The notes: a model not told the origin generated them from the letters alone. DNA of 24,472 nt from Nostoc sp. GT001 (GCF_030382115.1 NZ_JAUDRJ010000003.1:4521843-4546314), one strand, 5' to 3'. Shown: positions 1 through 7,423, numbered from the stretch's first letter. Made by a program: numbers and translations.

Positions 1-20
1 TTTTCTAGAAGTTCAATCAT
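1..20 (-). CDS. minE: MinE N-terminus (partial, cut by window edge)
   Basis: Only the first six or seven codons are present, reading MIELLE(K/N) on the minus strand from an ATG at 20. MinE is the topological specificity factor that displaces MinD from the membrane at mid-cell; its N-terminus is a short membrane-targeting helix that often begins M-I-x-E-L. The position 36 bp downstream of minD matches the minC-minD-minE order usual in cyanobacteria. No strong ribosome binding site is visible. The call rests on context and a very short peptide, so it is tentative. Confidence 0.55.
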
Positions 21-56
21 TACGAATAGGTCTGGCGCGGAGACTGGAAAAGTAAG

Positions 57-864
57 TTAGACAATCTTTGTCCTGAACAACCTTCGTAGGCGGGCGAAGA
101 TGCTGTCTTGGGACGAGTCGATCTCCAGAAATTCGACACTTTCCCCTTCTAATCTACGAGCAATGTTCTCAAAGGCTGTGGCAGCTAAAGATGGATTTTC
201 CGCTAACACTAAGGGTTCGCCGCGATTGGTAGATACAATAACACGCTCGTCGTCAGGGATTACCCCGATCAAGGGAATGGCGAGAAGTTCTTGAACATCT
301 TGCACTGACATCATATCATTTGCTTGCACCATTGAGGGTCTGATGCGGTTAATTATTAAATGAACACGCTTGATACCTTGTGCTTCTAGTAACCCCACTA
401 CTCGGTCAGCGTCACGAACTGAGGAAATTTCGGGTGTGCTGACAACTAGCGCTTCTTTGGCCAGGCCGATCGCATTTTTAAACCCATTTTCAATCCCGGC
501 AGGGCTATCAATAATCACATACTGATATTTTTGTGCTAGTGCATTCACCAATAACTTCATCTGTTCGGGTGTGACTGCATCTTTAGAGCGATTTTGGGCT
601 GCTAGGCAGGAGTACGAGATTGGGTTGGCGTTTATCTTTCACCAAGGCTTGTTCTAATCGACACTCTCTGGCTAAAACTTCTACCGCAGTATAAACGATG
701 CGGTTTTCCAGCCCTAAGAGCAAATCCAAATTTCTCAGACCAAAATCCGCATCAACCAAAGCAACTTGACGCCCCATTTTGGCTAAAGCCATACCCAAAT
801 TTGCTGAAACTGTGGTTTTACCCACTCCTCCTTTACCGGAGGTAATCACAATAATGCGAGTCAT
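57..864 (-). CDS. minD: Septum site-determining ATPase MinD, split by a one-base frameshift
   Basis: MinD is a membrane-associated ParA/MinD-type ATPase that recruits MinC and oscillates with MinE to restrict FtsZ ring placement. The first frame (864 to about 607) carries the deviant Walker A motif GKGGVGKTT and the VDADFGLRNLD segment. The second frame (about 606 to 57) carries AAQNRSKDAVTPEQ, the Walker B region YVIIDSPAG, PEISSVRDADRV and a C-terminal amphipathic membrane-targeting helix (FARLRRLFRTKIV). The first frame stops shortly after LLPSSPKS. Removing one base near 603 restores L-P-A-A-Q-N-R and gives 807 nt, or 268 residues, the normal MinD length. Either a real disrupting insertion or, more likely, a sequence error. 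It sits in the minCDE cluster, 172 bp downstream of minC. Confidence 0.9.
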
Positions 865-1036
865 GATAGAAATGCGGTCAATGAGGGTTCAGGAAATATA
901 AAACAGTAAATTGCAGTATAAAGTATGAAGTATCGTATCAAGTATGAAGAAATATCTGTTCTCCCTGATGAGGGCGAGGCATGAATATTTGTCTTATTTC
1001 ATCCTTACCTATATACTTCATTCTTTAAGTAAATAT
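865..1036. repeat. minC-minD spacer with imperfect direct and inverted repeats
   Basis: The AT-rich spacer contains several copies of AGTATGAAG or close variants (about 919-952) and an opposing TATACTTCATTCTT block (about 1011-1025), so the two ends can pair imperfectly. This resembles the small dispersed repeats common between Nostoc genes. On the transcribed minus strand it would form a hairpin between minC and minD, possibly affecting mRNA stability, but there is no T-run to suggest a terminator. No gene is supported here. Confidence 0.4.
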
Positions 1037-2077
1037 TTATGGCTCTTGATTGCTTTTGGTAAATTGGTTTCTAGAAAAATCAGTTGCCCTAGCGATCCGA
1101 ATTCCTTGGGGCGTAATATGTGCCACCTCTGGAGAAAACTGCATTGGCGGTTTTTCTGGTGCTCTAGCGACAGCATCTGCAATCCGCAGTTGGGTTGGTT
1201 CCATTTGCAAGGCCATAATCAGACACTCACTATTGCCTCCAGCCCCAGCATGAGCGATTCCACGCAGACGACCCCAGATAATAATATCTCCATCTGCAAT
1301 TACAATACCACCTGGGTTTAAATCTCCCAAGAGAATTACTGTCCCAGGATGACGAATTTCTACTCCAGAGCGGACTGTCATTTCTAAATACAGGGCATCT
1401 TCTTGGGGGATCGCTGTAGCTGTTGGCTCTGTACTCAGGGAAGTTACGGGCTGTAATTGTTCTACTGAATACCCAGATGTGACAGCAGCGATCGCAGTTT
1501 GCCGCCGACTCGTCGAGACAGATATCAGTCGGAGTTGGACTTCACTCAAAGCTTCGGCGAGTTCTTGGAGTTGTCTGGTATCTACCAAACGGTCTTGTGC
1601 CATTAAATGCACAGGTGTATTAGATACCCGGAAGCGATCGCCTGCACTCAGACGTTGCCTGATTTGCTGCCAAATATCAGACCAAGTAAGTTCTGAGGCA
1701 GATACTTGAGATTCTGAAGGCAAAATTAATAAAAGTCGTCCCTCCTTACTTTTTAACTGGACTTGACTATTGTCATTTACACGATGCCCTGGTAATGCTA
1801 ACTCATCAGGATTTAAGTCAGTCAGGATAAAATCCGATCCGGCATCAGGACTTGACTCTACATCTGGGTTAGCAGGATTTGACTCTACATCTCCAAGAAC
1901 AGTATTTGATTTTAAATAAAGAAGGACAGATTTTAACTCCGCATCCGGGAGGATAGAATCTGACTCTACATCAGAAATAGTAGGATTTACCTCTACCTCT
2001 GAAAGGATAGAGTTTGATTCTGCATTAGGAAGTGCAGAATTTGACTTTAGATTGGGAATCGCAGAATCAGAAGTCAT
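1037..2077 (-). CDS. minC: Septum site-determining protein MinC with a nonapeptide-repeat N-terminus
   Basis: MinC is the FtsZ-polymerisation inhibitor delivered to the membrane by MinD. The C-terminal domain (about residues 228-330) has the glycine-rich beta-helix signature: VRSGVEIRHPGTVILLGDLN, then NPGGIVIADGDIIIWGRLRG and AHAGAGG, the part that binds MinD. Residues about 100-205 are the FtsZ-inhibiting N-domain. Residues 3-74 are eight tandem copies of a 9-residue unit resembling S-N-S-x-L-P-D-V-E (for example SDSAIPNLK, SNSALPNAE, SNSILSEVE, SDSILPDAE, SNTVLGDVE), with a ninth copy-like stretch, SDFILTDLN, after a short break. This acidic, Ser/Asn-rich extension is absent from E. coli MinC. 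The protein is 346 residues, starting at an ATG at 2077. First gene of a minCDE cluster on the minus strand. Confidence 0.93.
   Translation of the reverse strand: MTSDSAIPNLKSNSALPNAESNSILSEVEVNPTISDVESDSILPDAELKSVLLYLKSNTVLGDVESNPANPDVESSPDAGSDFILTDLNPDELALPGHRVNDNSQVQLKSKEGRLLLILPSESQVSASELTWSDIWQQIRQRLSAGDRFRVSNTPVHLMAQDRLVDTRQLQELAEALSEVQLRLISVSTSRRQTAIAAVTSGYSVEQLQPVTSLSTEPTATAIPQEDALYLEMTVRSGVEIRHPGTVILLGDLNPGGIVIADGDIIIWGRLRGIAHAGAGGNSECLIMALQMEPTQLRIADAVARAPEKPPMQFSPEVAHITPQGIRIARATDFSRNQFTKSNQEP
1856..2071 (-). repeat. 27-bp coding tandem repeat in minC (8 units)
   Basis: The stretch encodes residues 3-74 of MinC as eight contiguous 9-codon units. On the plus strand the blocks GACTCTACATC and GGATTTGACTC recur at multiples of 27 bp. 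The units have diverged in DNA, but the 9-residue register is kept exactly, including one odd unit (LKSVLLYLK). Copy-number variation between strains is expected for such a repeat. Confidence 0.8.
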
Positions 2078-2117
2078 GCAGTACTAGCCAAAAGACAACA
2101 GATTTTCAATTTTGGGT

Positions 2118-2142
2118 CGCACCTTTGGTGCGCTGACAGCGC
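2118..2142. repeat. Two overlapping mutually exclusive hairpins
   Basis: CGCACC-TTT-GGTGCG (2118-2132) and GCGCTG-A-CAGCGC (2130-2142) are both perfect six-pair hairpins, and they share the bases GCG at 2130-2132, so only one can form fully at a time. They lie upstream of minC in a 212-bp spacer. This looks like the palindromic intergenic repeats widespread in Nostoc. A regulatory role is not shown. Confidence 0.5.
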
Positions 2143-2259
2143 AACTGGGATTTTGGATTTGTGTCACTCACACAACGACCGACTCAGTGACCACAAGGGG
2201 TGTTGGCGTAGCGGAATATTAGTCCGACATTAACCAAAAAACTCTTTAATCTAAAATCG

Positions 2260-2279
2260 TTCGACTGAGCGTAGCCGAA
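2260..2279. repeat. Cyanobacterial palindromic repeat next to the DUF1537 gene stop
   Basis: TTCGACTGAGCGTAGCCGAA is an imperfect palindrome, flanked on both sides by TCTAAAATC. Sequences of this form recur between genes in Nostoc-type genomes. It sits 11 bp past the stop of the sugar-kinase-family gene on its downstream side, so it could act as a 3'-end hairpin for that transcript. Confidence 0.5.
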
Positions 2280-2289
2280 GTCTAAAATC

Positions 2290-3612
2290 TCAAATTGGCA
2301 TCGTCAACCTCTGATAAACTGTCCCCAAGGCATCAGCATCGCCGACATTACCTGGAAACAGCACCACAGGCAAATCAGGAAACTGGGGATGATCGGATGA
2401 CGTTAACACCATTGAACAACCAGCTAAAATTTGACCGAGTAAACGGGCTGAAGTTAAAGCTAGTCCAGTACTCAAGACATCGTTTGAGGTAATGCCACCC
2501 TTGCTGATTAAGAATCCTATATCAGATGGTAAACCGCGCACAATATCCATTAATAAACTTGAAACTTTTTCCCCAAACTCCAATCGTGTCTTGACATCTT
2601 TAAAATTTAGTTCCTGACGGCTAGTATAAACCACTGGTGTTTTGCCAGCTTCGTGTGCCGCCCGTGTGCTTTCTTGGATTTCACTTAATAATGCCGCAGA
2701 TTGATTTGTCTCATCAAGTAATCGCGCCACATTCACTTCGATTCCTACAGTTCCTTCTACTTGCAACAGCGCCTCTAATTGCTGGGTAGTCTTTTTCACA
2801 TGGGAACCAACAATCACCGCACCTGGTTTGCCTTGGCGCACATACTGCGCCATGTTTTCGGCGGCAATGGGTTGGGGTGGTAAAGCAGCTAAAGCCGTTA
2901 AAATGCTTGCTGCACTGCGAAATAGAAAGCGTTTGCCTTGACTTGCAGCTGCTAATATATCGACTGCAAAGCGGTTGAGATCGGCTTGAGTTTCACCATC
3001 TACAACAGCGCACTGATTACCTTTAAATTGTAACAATCGTTCCAAACTACCAGCGCGAATATCGGCCAGGAGAAACCTTTCTACAACTTCGGCACTAATT
3101 CGTCCTTGAGTCTTTTCTTCAACATACTTGGGTAAGTAACTGTGATGGTAGCTGAAGACTGAATCACGGGCAAATTCAGTTTCATGGACTGGGGTGGGTA
3201 CACCGCCAATAATCAAGTAATGCACGCTATCGCGGGTGATGCGTCCCCCCTCAAAAAATGCTGGTACGAGAAAATGAGCATCAAAGGGGCCAAGTTCTTG
3301 GGCGATCGCATCTGTTTCAATCGGATAATGTCCCCGCAAAGTAGAATCAGAACGGCTGACAATTAGAAAATCGTCAATTTCTTCAGCATTCAAAGCGATT
3401 TTCAGGTTCTGGCAAACTTCTTTGATGACAGATGCCGCTGACTCTGGCGTTAGCGCTCTAGTATTAGTCAACACAAAGAAAATCGGCGAATCATCCTGCA
3501 ACCCACGGCGTAAAGTCTCCACATCCCAGTGCATTAGCAGCAAGCAGCTGTGGACTGTTTGAGAACCTGTAGGGTCATCATCCAGGACAATTATTTTGGG
3601 TTTGTTGCTCAT
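2290..3612 (-). CDS. Four-carbon acid sugar kinase family protein (DUF1537)
   Basis: A 440-residue, two-domain protein. The N-terminal domain begins with the family motif DDDPTGSQT (about residues 11-19) and has SRSDSTLRGHYP (about residues 106-117). The C-terminal nucleotide-binding domain has SKGGITSNDV and ends with FPGNVGDADALG. Characterised relatives (OtnK, DtnK, YgbK types) phosphorylate four-carbon sugar acids such as threonate or erythronate with ATP. No partner dehydrogenase, isomerase or aldolase of those pathways is next to it, so the substrate here is unknown. The gene starts at an ATG at 3612 and stands alone between minC and a membrane protein gene, all on the minus strand. The family assignment is firm; the reaction is inferred from relatives. 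Confidence 0.87.
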   Translation of the reverse strand: MSNKPKIIVLDDDPTGSQTVHSCLLLMHWDVETLRRGLQDDSPIFFVLTNTRALTPESAASVIKEVCQNLKIALNAEEIDDFLIVSRSDSTLRGHYPIETDAIAQELGPFDAHFLVPAFFEGGRITRDSVHYLIIGGVPTPVHETEFARDSVFSYHHSYLPKYVEEKTQGRISAEVVERFLLADIRAGSLERLLQFKGNQCAVVDGETQADLNRFAVDILAAASQGKRFLFRSAASILTALAALPPQPIAAENMAQYVRQGKPGAVIVGSHVKKTTQQLEALLQVEGTVGIEVNVARLLDETNQSAALLSEIQESTRAAHEAGKTPVVYTSRQELNFKDVKTRLEFGEKVSSLLMDIVRGLPSDIGFLISKGGITSNDVLSTGLALTSARLLGQILAGCSMVLTSSDHPQFPDLPVVLFPGNVGDADALGTVYQRLTMPI

Positions 3613-3770
3613 TTAAGTCAACGGGGCGATTGTTTTCTGGGAAAGTGTTGGGCGAGTAGAAATCACTATTACACAAAGCTTAATTCACGGAGGTGGACTA
3701 TCAAAATCAAGGGTTTTCTAACCTGTGGAGGCAGGTAAAGTCTCGTGTAGCCACTTTTACAAACATTCTC

Positions 3771-4433
3771 TTAGCCTTTCTGCAATTTTCTGATTTCTGC
3801 TTGCACATCGATCGCAATTTGCAATGATTGATTTAGCAGTTGAGCATATTCGCCTGCTTGACTACTAACTTCTAAAGCTCGCAGACTGGCTAAATTATTC
3901 ACAAATAACTCTTGGTTATTAGCAAGCAATTTTTTATTATCCCGCAAAATTCGTTCCGTTTTCAGAGCGCGGACTAAATCTTCTCTAATTAGTTGTAGGG
4001 CGGAGGTTACTTTATCTCGATCGTGGATACTGCTTTCTATGTTTCCTGATGCTGCTAATTGGTCATTGATATCGATGGCAGCAACCAGGTCATGATATTT
4101 ATCAACTTCATCTAAAAGTATTGTCAGTCCTTCAGGACAGGTTAATTGTCGCCATAGCCATCGCCCCACTAATATCGGCATTGGCACTAAAATTAGTAAA
4201 AGAATTCCTAGTCGAATTGAAGAACCAATAGTTGGCAGAATAATAAACGCGTAAACAAAGCCCACAATGATTGGCGTTAGTGCCAGCGTCACCAGCATTT
4301 CACTGATAAAAAACCCTAATCGCTTTTTGCCATCTCGCAAAACCGAGGGTCGAAAAACGTCTTCTGGATCGAACCCAGTCAAACGTCTTAGTTCACCCTT
4401 ACTAATTTCCAAGCCTATTAAGTCCGGCTGCAC
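3771..4433 (-). CDS. Hypothetical two-TM protein with C-terminal coiled coil, GTG start
   Basis: I do not recognise the family. The 220-residue protein has a short polar N-terminus (containing FDPEDVF), two hydrophobic helices (about residues 42-67 and 72-92), and a mostly helical charged tail (about 100-220) with heptad-like Leu/Ala spacing that suggests a coiled coil or helical bundle. This predicts an inner or thylakoid membrane protein with its tail on one side. The start is GTG at 4433, supported by AGGAGT at 4442-4447 with about 8 nt spacing; the ATG at 4441 is out of frame. It follows the DUF29 gene by 40 bp on the same strand, so co-transcription is possible. Function unknown. Confidence 0.75.
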   Translation of the reverse strand: MQPDLIGLEISKGELRRLTGFDPEDVFRPSVLRDGKKRLGFFISEMLVTLALTPIIVGFVYAFIILPTIGSSIRLGILLLILVPMPILVGRWLWRQLTCPEGLTILLDEVDKYHDLVAAIDINDQLAASGNIESSIHDRDKVTSALQLIREDLVRALKTERILRDNKKLLANNQELFVNNLASLRALEVSSQAGEYAQLLNQSLQIAIDVQAEIRKLQKG

Positions 4434-4441
4434 GTCTGCAT

Positions 4442-4447
4442 ACTCCT
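4442..4447 (-). promoter_or_regulatory. Shine-Dalgarno AGGAGT deciding a GTG start
   Basis: On the minus strand AGGAGT lies eight bases before the GTG at 4433 and overlaps the out-of-frame ATG at 4441 too closely to serve it. It supports GTG as the start of the two-TM protein. Confidence 0.6.
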
Positions 4448-4449
4448 AT

Positions 4450-4485
4450 GGAAACCCAAGTTGCGTATTCATTTTAATCGGGTTT
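4450..4485. repeat. Direct repeat copy 1, overlapping the 3' end of the DUF29 gene
   Basis: This stretch has a near-identical copy at 5031-5065: 30 of the first 32 bases match, and a one-base gap then precedes TTT. The shared core is CCCAAGTTGCGTATT. Copy 1 contains the stop codon and last codons (KPD) of the DUF29 gene. The two copies flank that gene. Confidence 0.8.
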
Positions 4486-4971
4486 ACCGTGATGATTGTG
4501 GTTATATTCAGGAAACCAATTTTCATCTAAGATTTGTTCTAAAGAACCAATGGGTATAGAGGGGAATATGTCAATGGCAAGTTGAGAGCGATCGCTTGCT
4601 TCTGTCCTTGCATCTTGATAACATTCATCAAATATTTCTAAAATGTAAGGTTTTAAGCTAGGACTCTCTTGAAGTCGCTCTTTAATCTCTCTACGGAATG
4701 TCCTGATTTCGCCTTTCCAATGCCCTTCATTTCGCTCCCGTTCCCTATCCCAATATATGAGCTTAAGCAGATGTTCCAAAAGTCGAGTCAATAGACTTTT
4801 GACCTCTCGCTTTTCGCTCCTACCCATAGTTTCTAATTCTTCTAACAAATTATCTAAATCAACCGCAGAAAACTGTCCAGCGCGAAGTTGATTAATAGTT
4901 GTCCTCAGCCACAGATAATAATCTTCGTCGTATAAACTTTGAGTTGCTGGTTGTATTATTGGTGTCACCAT
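4474..4971 (-). CDS. DUF29 family protein
   Basis: A 165-residue protein matching the DUF29 family, very common and multi-copy in cyanobacteria. Visible family features: YDEDYYLWLRTTINQLRAG near the N-terminus (about residues 14-32), then LDNLLEELETMGRSEKREV (about 39-57), a helical LLTRLLEHLLKLIYW segment, and SPSLKPYI, followed by FPSIPIGSLEQILDENWFPE near the C-terminus. No reaction is established for the family, and cyanobacterial members often lie near toxin-antitoxin or repeat-rich regions. The start is an ATG at 4971. The last codons lie in a direct repeat whose second copy is just upstream of the gene. Probably cytoplasmic and helical. Confidence 0.85.
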   Translation of the reverse strand: MVTPIIQPATQSLYDEDYYLWLRTTINQLRAGQFSAVDLDNLLEELETMGRSEKREVKSLLTRLLEHLLKLIYWDRERERNEGHWKGEIRTFRREIKERLQESPSLKPYILEIFDECYQDARTEASDRSQLAIDIFPSIPIGSLEQILDENWFPEYNHNHHGKPD

Positions 4972-5030
4972 ACAATAGCCAAACTCCTACTATTTTTTTA
5001 ATTGAGCTTCAATTGAGCTTCTATGCAATT

Positions 5031-5065
5031 GGAAGCCCAAGTTGCGTATTTATTTTAATCGGTTT
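5031..5065. repeat. Direct repeat copy 2, upstream of the DUF29 gene
   Basis: Near-identical to 4450-4485. Since copy 1 is the 3' end of a DUF29 gene, copy 2 may be the 3' remnant of a former neighbouring paralogue, or half of a duplication. The sequence on its far side (5066-5160), read on the minus strand, does not show recognisable DUF29 residues. Confidence 0.75.
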
Positions 5066-5227
5066 CGGCGTGGATGAATTTCTTTAGCCAAATCGACTGA
5101 GGGTAAACGCCAACTCAGCGTGACTCGCACCCCTCCATTAGGCAAAGTTAGGCAAAGTTAACATAAGTAACTGATTGTCACTTCTGTTGTAACATCAAAG
5201 ACAAGCAGAACTTAGTACAGCATTTCA

Positions 5228-5246
5228 TTAATTCGTAGCGAATTAA
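5228..5246. repeat. Perfect palindrome TTAATTCG-TAG-CGAATTAA
   Basis: Two 8-bp arms around a 3-bp centre. It could be a dimeric regulator site or part of the adjacent repeat cluster. It lies about 480 bp from the hemerythrin start, so a promoter role for that gene is not obvious. Confidence 0.5.
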
Positions 5247-5269
5247 ATTTGGCAATACACTACAATGCC

Positions 5270-5328
5270 AATGCATCGGCTTGCATTGTTAATACATCGA
5301 CGGCCTTGTTAATACATCCGCTTGTATT
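5270..5328. repeat. Three tandem ~20-bp units with hairpin symmetry
   Basis: The units begin at 5270, 5291 and 5311. Unit 1 is AATGCA-TCGGCT-TGCATT and unit 3 is AATACA-TCCGCT-TGTATT: each is a six-pair hairpin, and the G-C pair of one is replaced by A-T in the other on both arms. Unit 2 starts AATACATCGACGG and has lost its right arm. Adjacent units are joined by TTGTT or GTT. Confidence 0.6.
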
Positions 5329-5719
5329 AAAAACGCTACGCTTTTACGCAAAGCTGTACTTAGTTGTGTTCAAGACTTATACCACTAACAGTTTCACTGT
5401 CAGCTTTGGTGTTTCAACAAAAATCGAAAAAGTCTAGCTAAGGTGCAGGAGCAGTTTAGTAGTGTACCGTGTGGGAATCTTCAACTGGTGTTTGAGGTTT
5501 GGGCTGTAGTTTTGAGTTGTTAATGGTAAATACTCAGCATCCATCATGCTGAGGTTATGAATTTCAGTCAAGGTGCAATAGCGAAAATATTCCTTAAGTC
5601 TAAATTAAAGCTTACTCAAAGAATGAGGTTTTCATTTCCCAAGTCATTGAGAATATACGAGTTCCCATTCATTAACCTCCAAATATCAGCCTGATAAATC
5701 GATTATTACTGAGGTAAAA

Positions 5720-6199
5720 ATGGCTAAAACTAAAGTTAAATCAACAGATATTCTTTCATTAATTGAAGCAGAACATCGCCAAGTTGAGAAACTTTTTGCA
5801 GAAGCAGAAAAAGTTAAGGGGGCAAAGTTGTTTGAGCAATTCAATCAAATCTATATAGAATTGATATTACATGCAAGAACTGAAGAGTTAGTTTTCTACC
5901 CAGCTTTGCGAGAATACGAAGAAACTGAACAATATGTTGAAGAAGCTGAAGAAGAACATGAAGAAGTTTCAGTTATTTTAGAAGAAATTAAAGCGCTTAA
6001 GCCTACTCAACCTGAGTTTAAAGAAAAAATGAGCGAATTGAAGGAAACACTTGAGCATCATGTAGAAGAAGAAGAAAGCGAAATTTTTAATGCTGTGCGC
6101 GAATGTATGAGCGATCGAGAACTAACTGAATTGGGACAGGAGTTTCAAGAAACTAAAGCTAAGTTAACATCAAATGTGGAAGCTGCATTAGCAATGTAG
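5720..6199 (+). CDS. Hemerythrin HHE-domain protein
   Basis: A 159-residue, highly acidic, all-helical protein with the hemerythrin/HHE cation-binding pattern: H19 in EAEHRQVE, H51 and E55 in LILHARTEELVFYPAL, H80 in EEEHEEV, and H113 with E118 in LEHHVEEEESEIF. These residues would hold a non-haem di-iron centre in a four-helix bundle. Family members bind O2, NO or iron and are often tied to oxidative or nitrosative stress. The ATG at 5720 is preceded by GAGG at 5711-5714. The next gene, an oxidoreductase, starts 102 bp downstream on the same strand. A weak hairpin (ACATTT/AAATGT, 6204-6220) without a T-run follows the stop. The precise ligand is unknown. Confidence 0.88.
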   Translation: MAKTKVKSTDILSLIEAEHRQVEKLFAEAEKVKGAKLFEQFNQIYIELILHARTEELVFYPALREYEETEQYVEEAEEEHEEVSVILEEIKALKPTQPEFKEKMSELKETLEHHVEEEESEIFNAVRECMSDRELTELGQEFQETKAKLTSNVEAALAM

Positions 6200-6301
6200 G
6201 AATACATTTGTTCTAAATGTTTGCATAAATAGTTAGCCATAATTTCCACGTAATTAGGGCATTAAAATTACCCAAATATTCCTTCATCAAAGAGTACAAA
6301 A

Positions 6302-7423
6302 ATGACTGCTACAAATGGTAAGAACAAAATTCGTTACGCCGTTGTTGGTTTAGGTTGGTTTGCCCAACAAGCTGCCTTACCTTCCTTTGCCCAGGCTGAA
6401 AACTCAGAATTAGTGGCACTAGTTTCAGATGACCCCACTAAAAACGAAGAACTGAGTAAAAAGTATAGTATTGAGCATACTTACTCCTACGAAGAATATG
6501 AGGACTGTTTGGCAAGCGGCGAGATTGATGCAGTTTATATTGCCTTACCTAATCACTTGCATTGCGACTACACTGTACGGGCTGCCAATCAGGCAATTCA
6601 TGTGTTATGTGAAAAGCCAATGGCAGTAACAGAAGAAGAGTGTGAGGCAATGATTAAAGCTACCAATGACAATAATGTGAAGCTGATGATTGCCTATCGC
6701 TTGCATTTAGAAGAAGCTAATTTACAAGCAGTTGAAATTTTACGTACAAAGCAAATTGGTGAACCACGAATTTTCAACTCAGTTTTTACCCAGGAAGTAG
6801 AAGAAGGCAATATTCGTTTACGAGATGTTACAGGTGGTGGCACGCTCTATGATATTGGCATCTACTGCATTAATGCTGCACGTTACCTATTTCAAGATGA
6901 ACCAATTGAAGTATTTGCTGTAGCTGCCAATAACGGGGAACAACGCTTCAGCGAAGTGGAAGAAATGGCTAGTGTTATATTACGTTTCTCTAATGAGCGA
7001 TTGGCAACATTTACCTGTAGCTTTGGAGGGGCAAGTGTTTCAACTTATCAGATTGTAGGGACTCAAGGCGATTTACGGGTAGAACCTGCATATCCTTGGC
7101 AAGGAGAAATCAAGCATTATTTAACAATTAATGGTGAAACTCAAGAGCGGACTTTTAAGGATCGCGATCAACTAGCAGCTGAATTTATCTACTTCTCTGA
7201 TTGTATTCTGCAAGATAAAGAGCCAGAGCCATCTGGAACGGAAGGATTGATTGATGTTAGTATCATTCAAGCACTTTATCAGTCAATTGAAACTGGTCAA
7301 CCTGTGCAGATACAAACTCGCCATCGCCATCAACGTCCCACATCAGATCAAACTATTAAGCGTCCTCCTAATGACGAGAAGCCAGATTTAATCCACGCTG
7401 CTGCACCTTCTGGCGAGTCATAA
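6302..7423 (+). CDS. Gfo/Idh/MocA family NAD(P)-dependent oxidoreductase
   Basis: A 373-residue cytoplasmic dehydrogenase. The N-terminal Rossmann fold shows VVGLGWFAQ (about residues 14-22) in place of the usual GxGxxG, with ALPNHLH at about 81-87 and the family catalytic motif EKP at 104-106. The C-terminal domain has TGGGTLYDIGIYCINAARY, corresponding to the D-x3-H-type substrate region but with Cys where many relatives have His. Members oxidise or reduce sugars and related polyols, and the closest characterised type is glucose-fructose oxidoreductase. There is no Tat signal, so it is not the exported form. The C-terminal 35 residues (HRHQRPTSDQ onward) are polar and probably disordered. 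Possibly co-transcribed with the hemerythrin gene. Ends before a strong terminator. Confidence 0.87.
   Translation: MTATNGKNKIRYAVVGLGWFAQQAALPSFAQAENSELVALVSDDPTKNEELSKKYSIEHTYSYEEYEDCLASGEIDAVYIALPNHLHCDYTVRAANQAIHVLCEKPMAVTEEECEAMIKATNDNNVKLMIAYRLHLEEANLQAVEILRTKQIGEPRIFNSVFTQEVEEGNIRLRDVTGGGTLYDIGIYCINAARYLFQDEPIEVFAVAANNGEQRFSEVEEMASVILRFSNERLATFTCSFGGASVSTYQIVGTQGDLRVEPAYPWQGEIKHYLTINGETQERTFKDRDQLAAEFIYFSDCILQDKEPEPSGTEGLIDVSIIQALYQSIETGQPVQIQTRHRHQRPTSDQTIKRPPNDEKPDLIHAAAPSGES

Larger units (their letters stand above)
4972..5719. other. Gene-free spacer rich in small repeats
   Basis: No convincing coding region is seen in these 748 bp. They hold an 11-bp tandem duplication (AATTGAGCTTC, 5000-5021), the second copy of the DUF29-flanking repeat (5031-5065), a 10-bp tandem duplication (AGGCAAAGTT, about 5140-5160), a perfect palindrome at 5228-5246, three tandem units of about 20 bp (5270-5328), and a hairpin with seven-pair stems (TCAGCAT/ATGCTGA, 5534-5552). 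The last 250 bp probably contain the promoter and leader of the hemerythrin gene, but I cannot place a promoter with confidence. Confidence 0.55.

Noticed and set aside
596..610. Programmed ribosomal frameshifting in minD or psbD
   Set aside because: No slippery heptamer with a following pseudoknot is apparent, neither family is known for it, and the psbD site also has a substitution in a conserved codon.
944..1321. A 125-codon plus-strand frame at the minC 3' end
   Set aside because: Most of it is antisense to the conserved MinC C-terminal domain, and the rest is repeat spacer.
1856..2071. Regular 27-bp repeats considered as a CRISPR array
   Set aside because: Units are contiguous without spacers and encode an in-frame nonapeptide of MinC.
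5249..5437. A 62-codon frame in the spacer before the hemerythrin gene
   Set aside because: It runs through the tandem hairpin repeats and shows no protein-like pattern or ribosome site.
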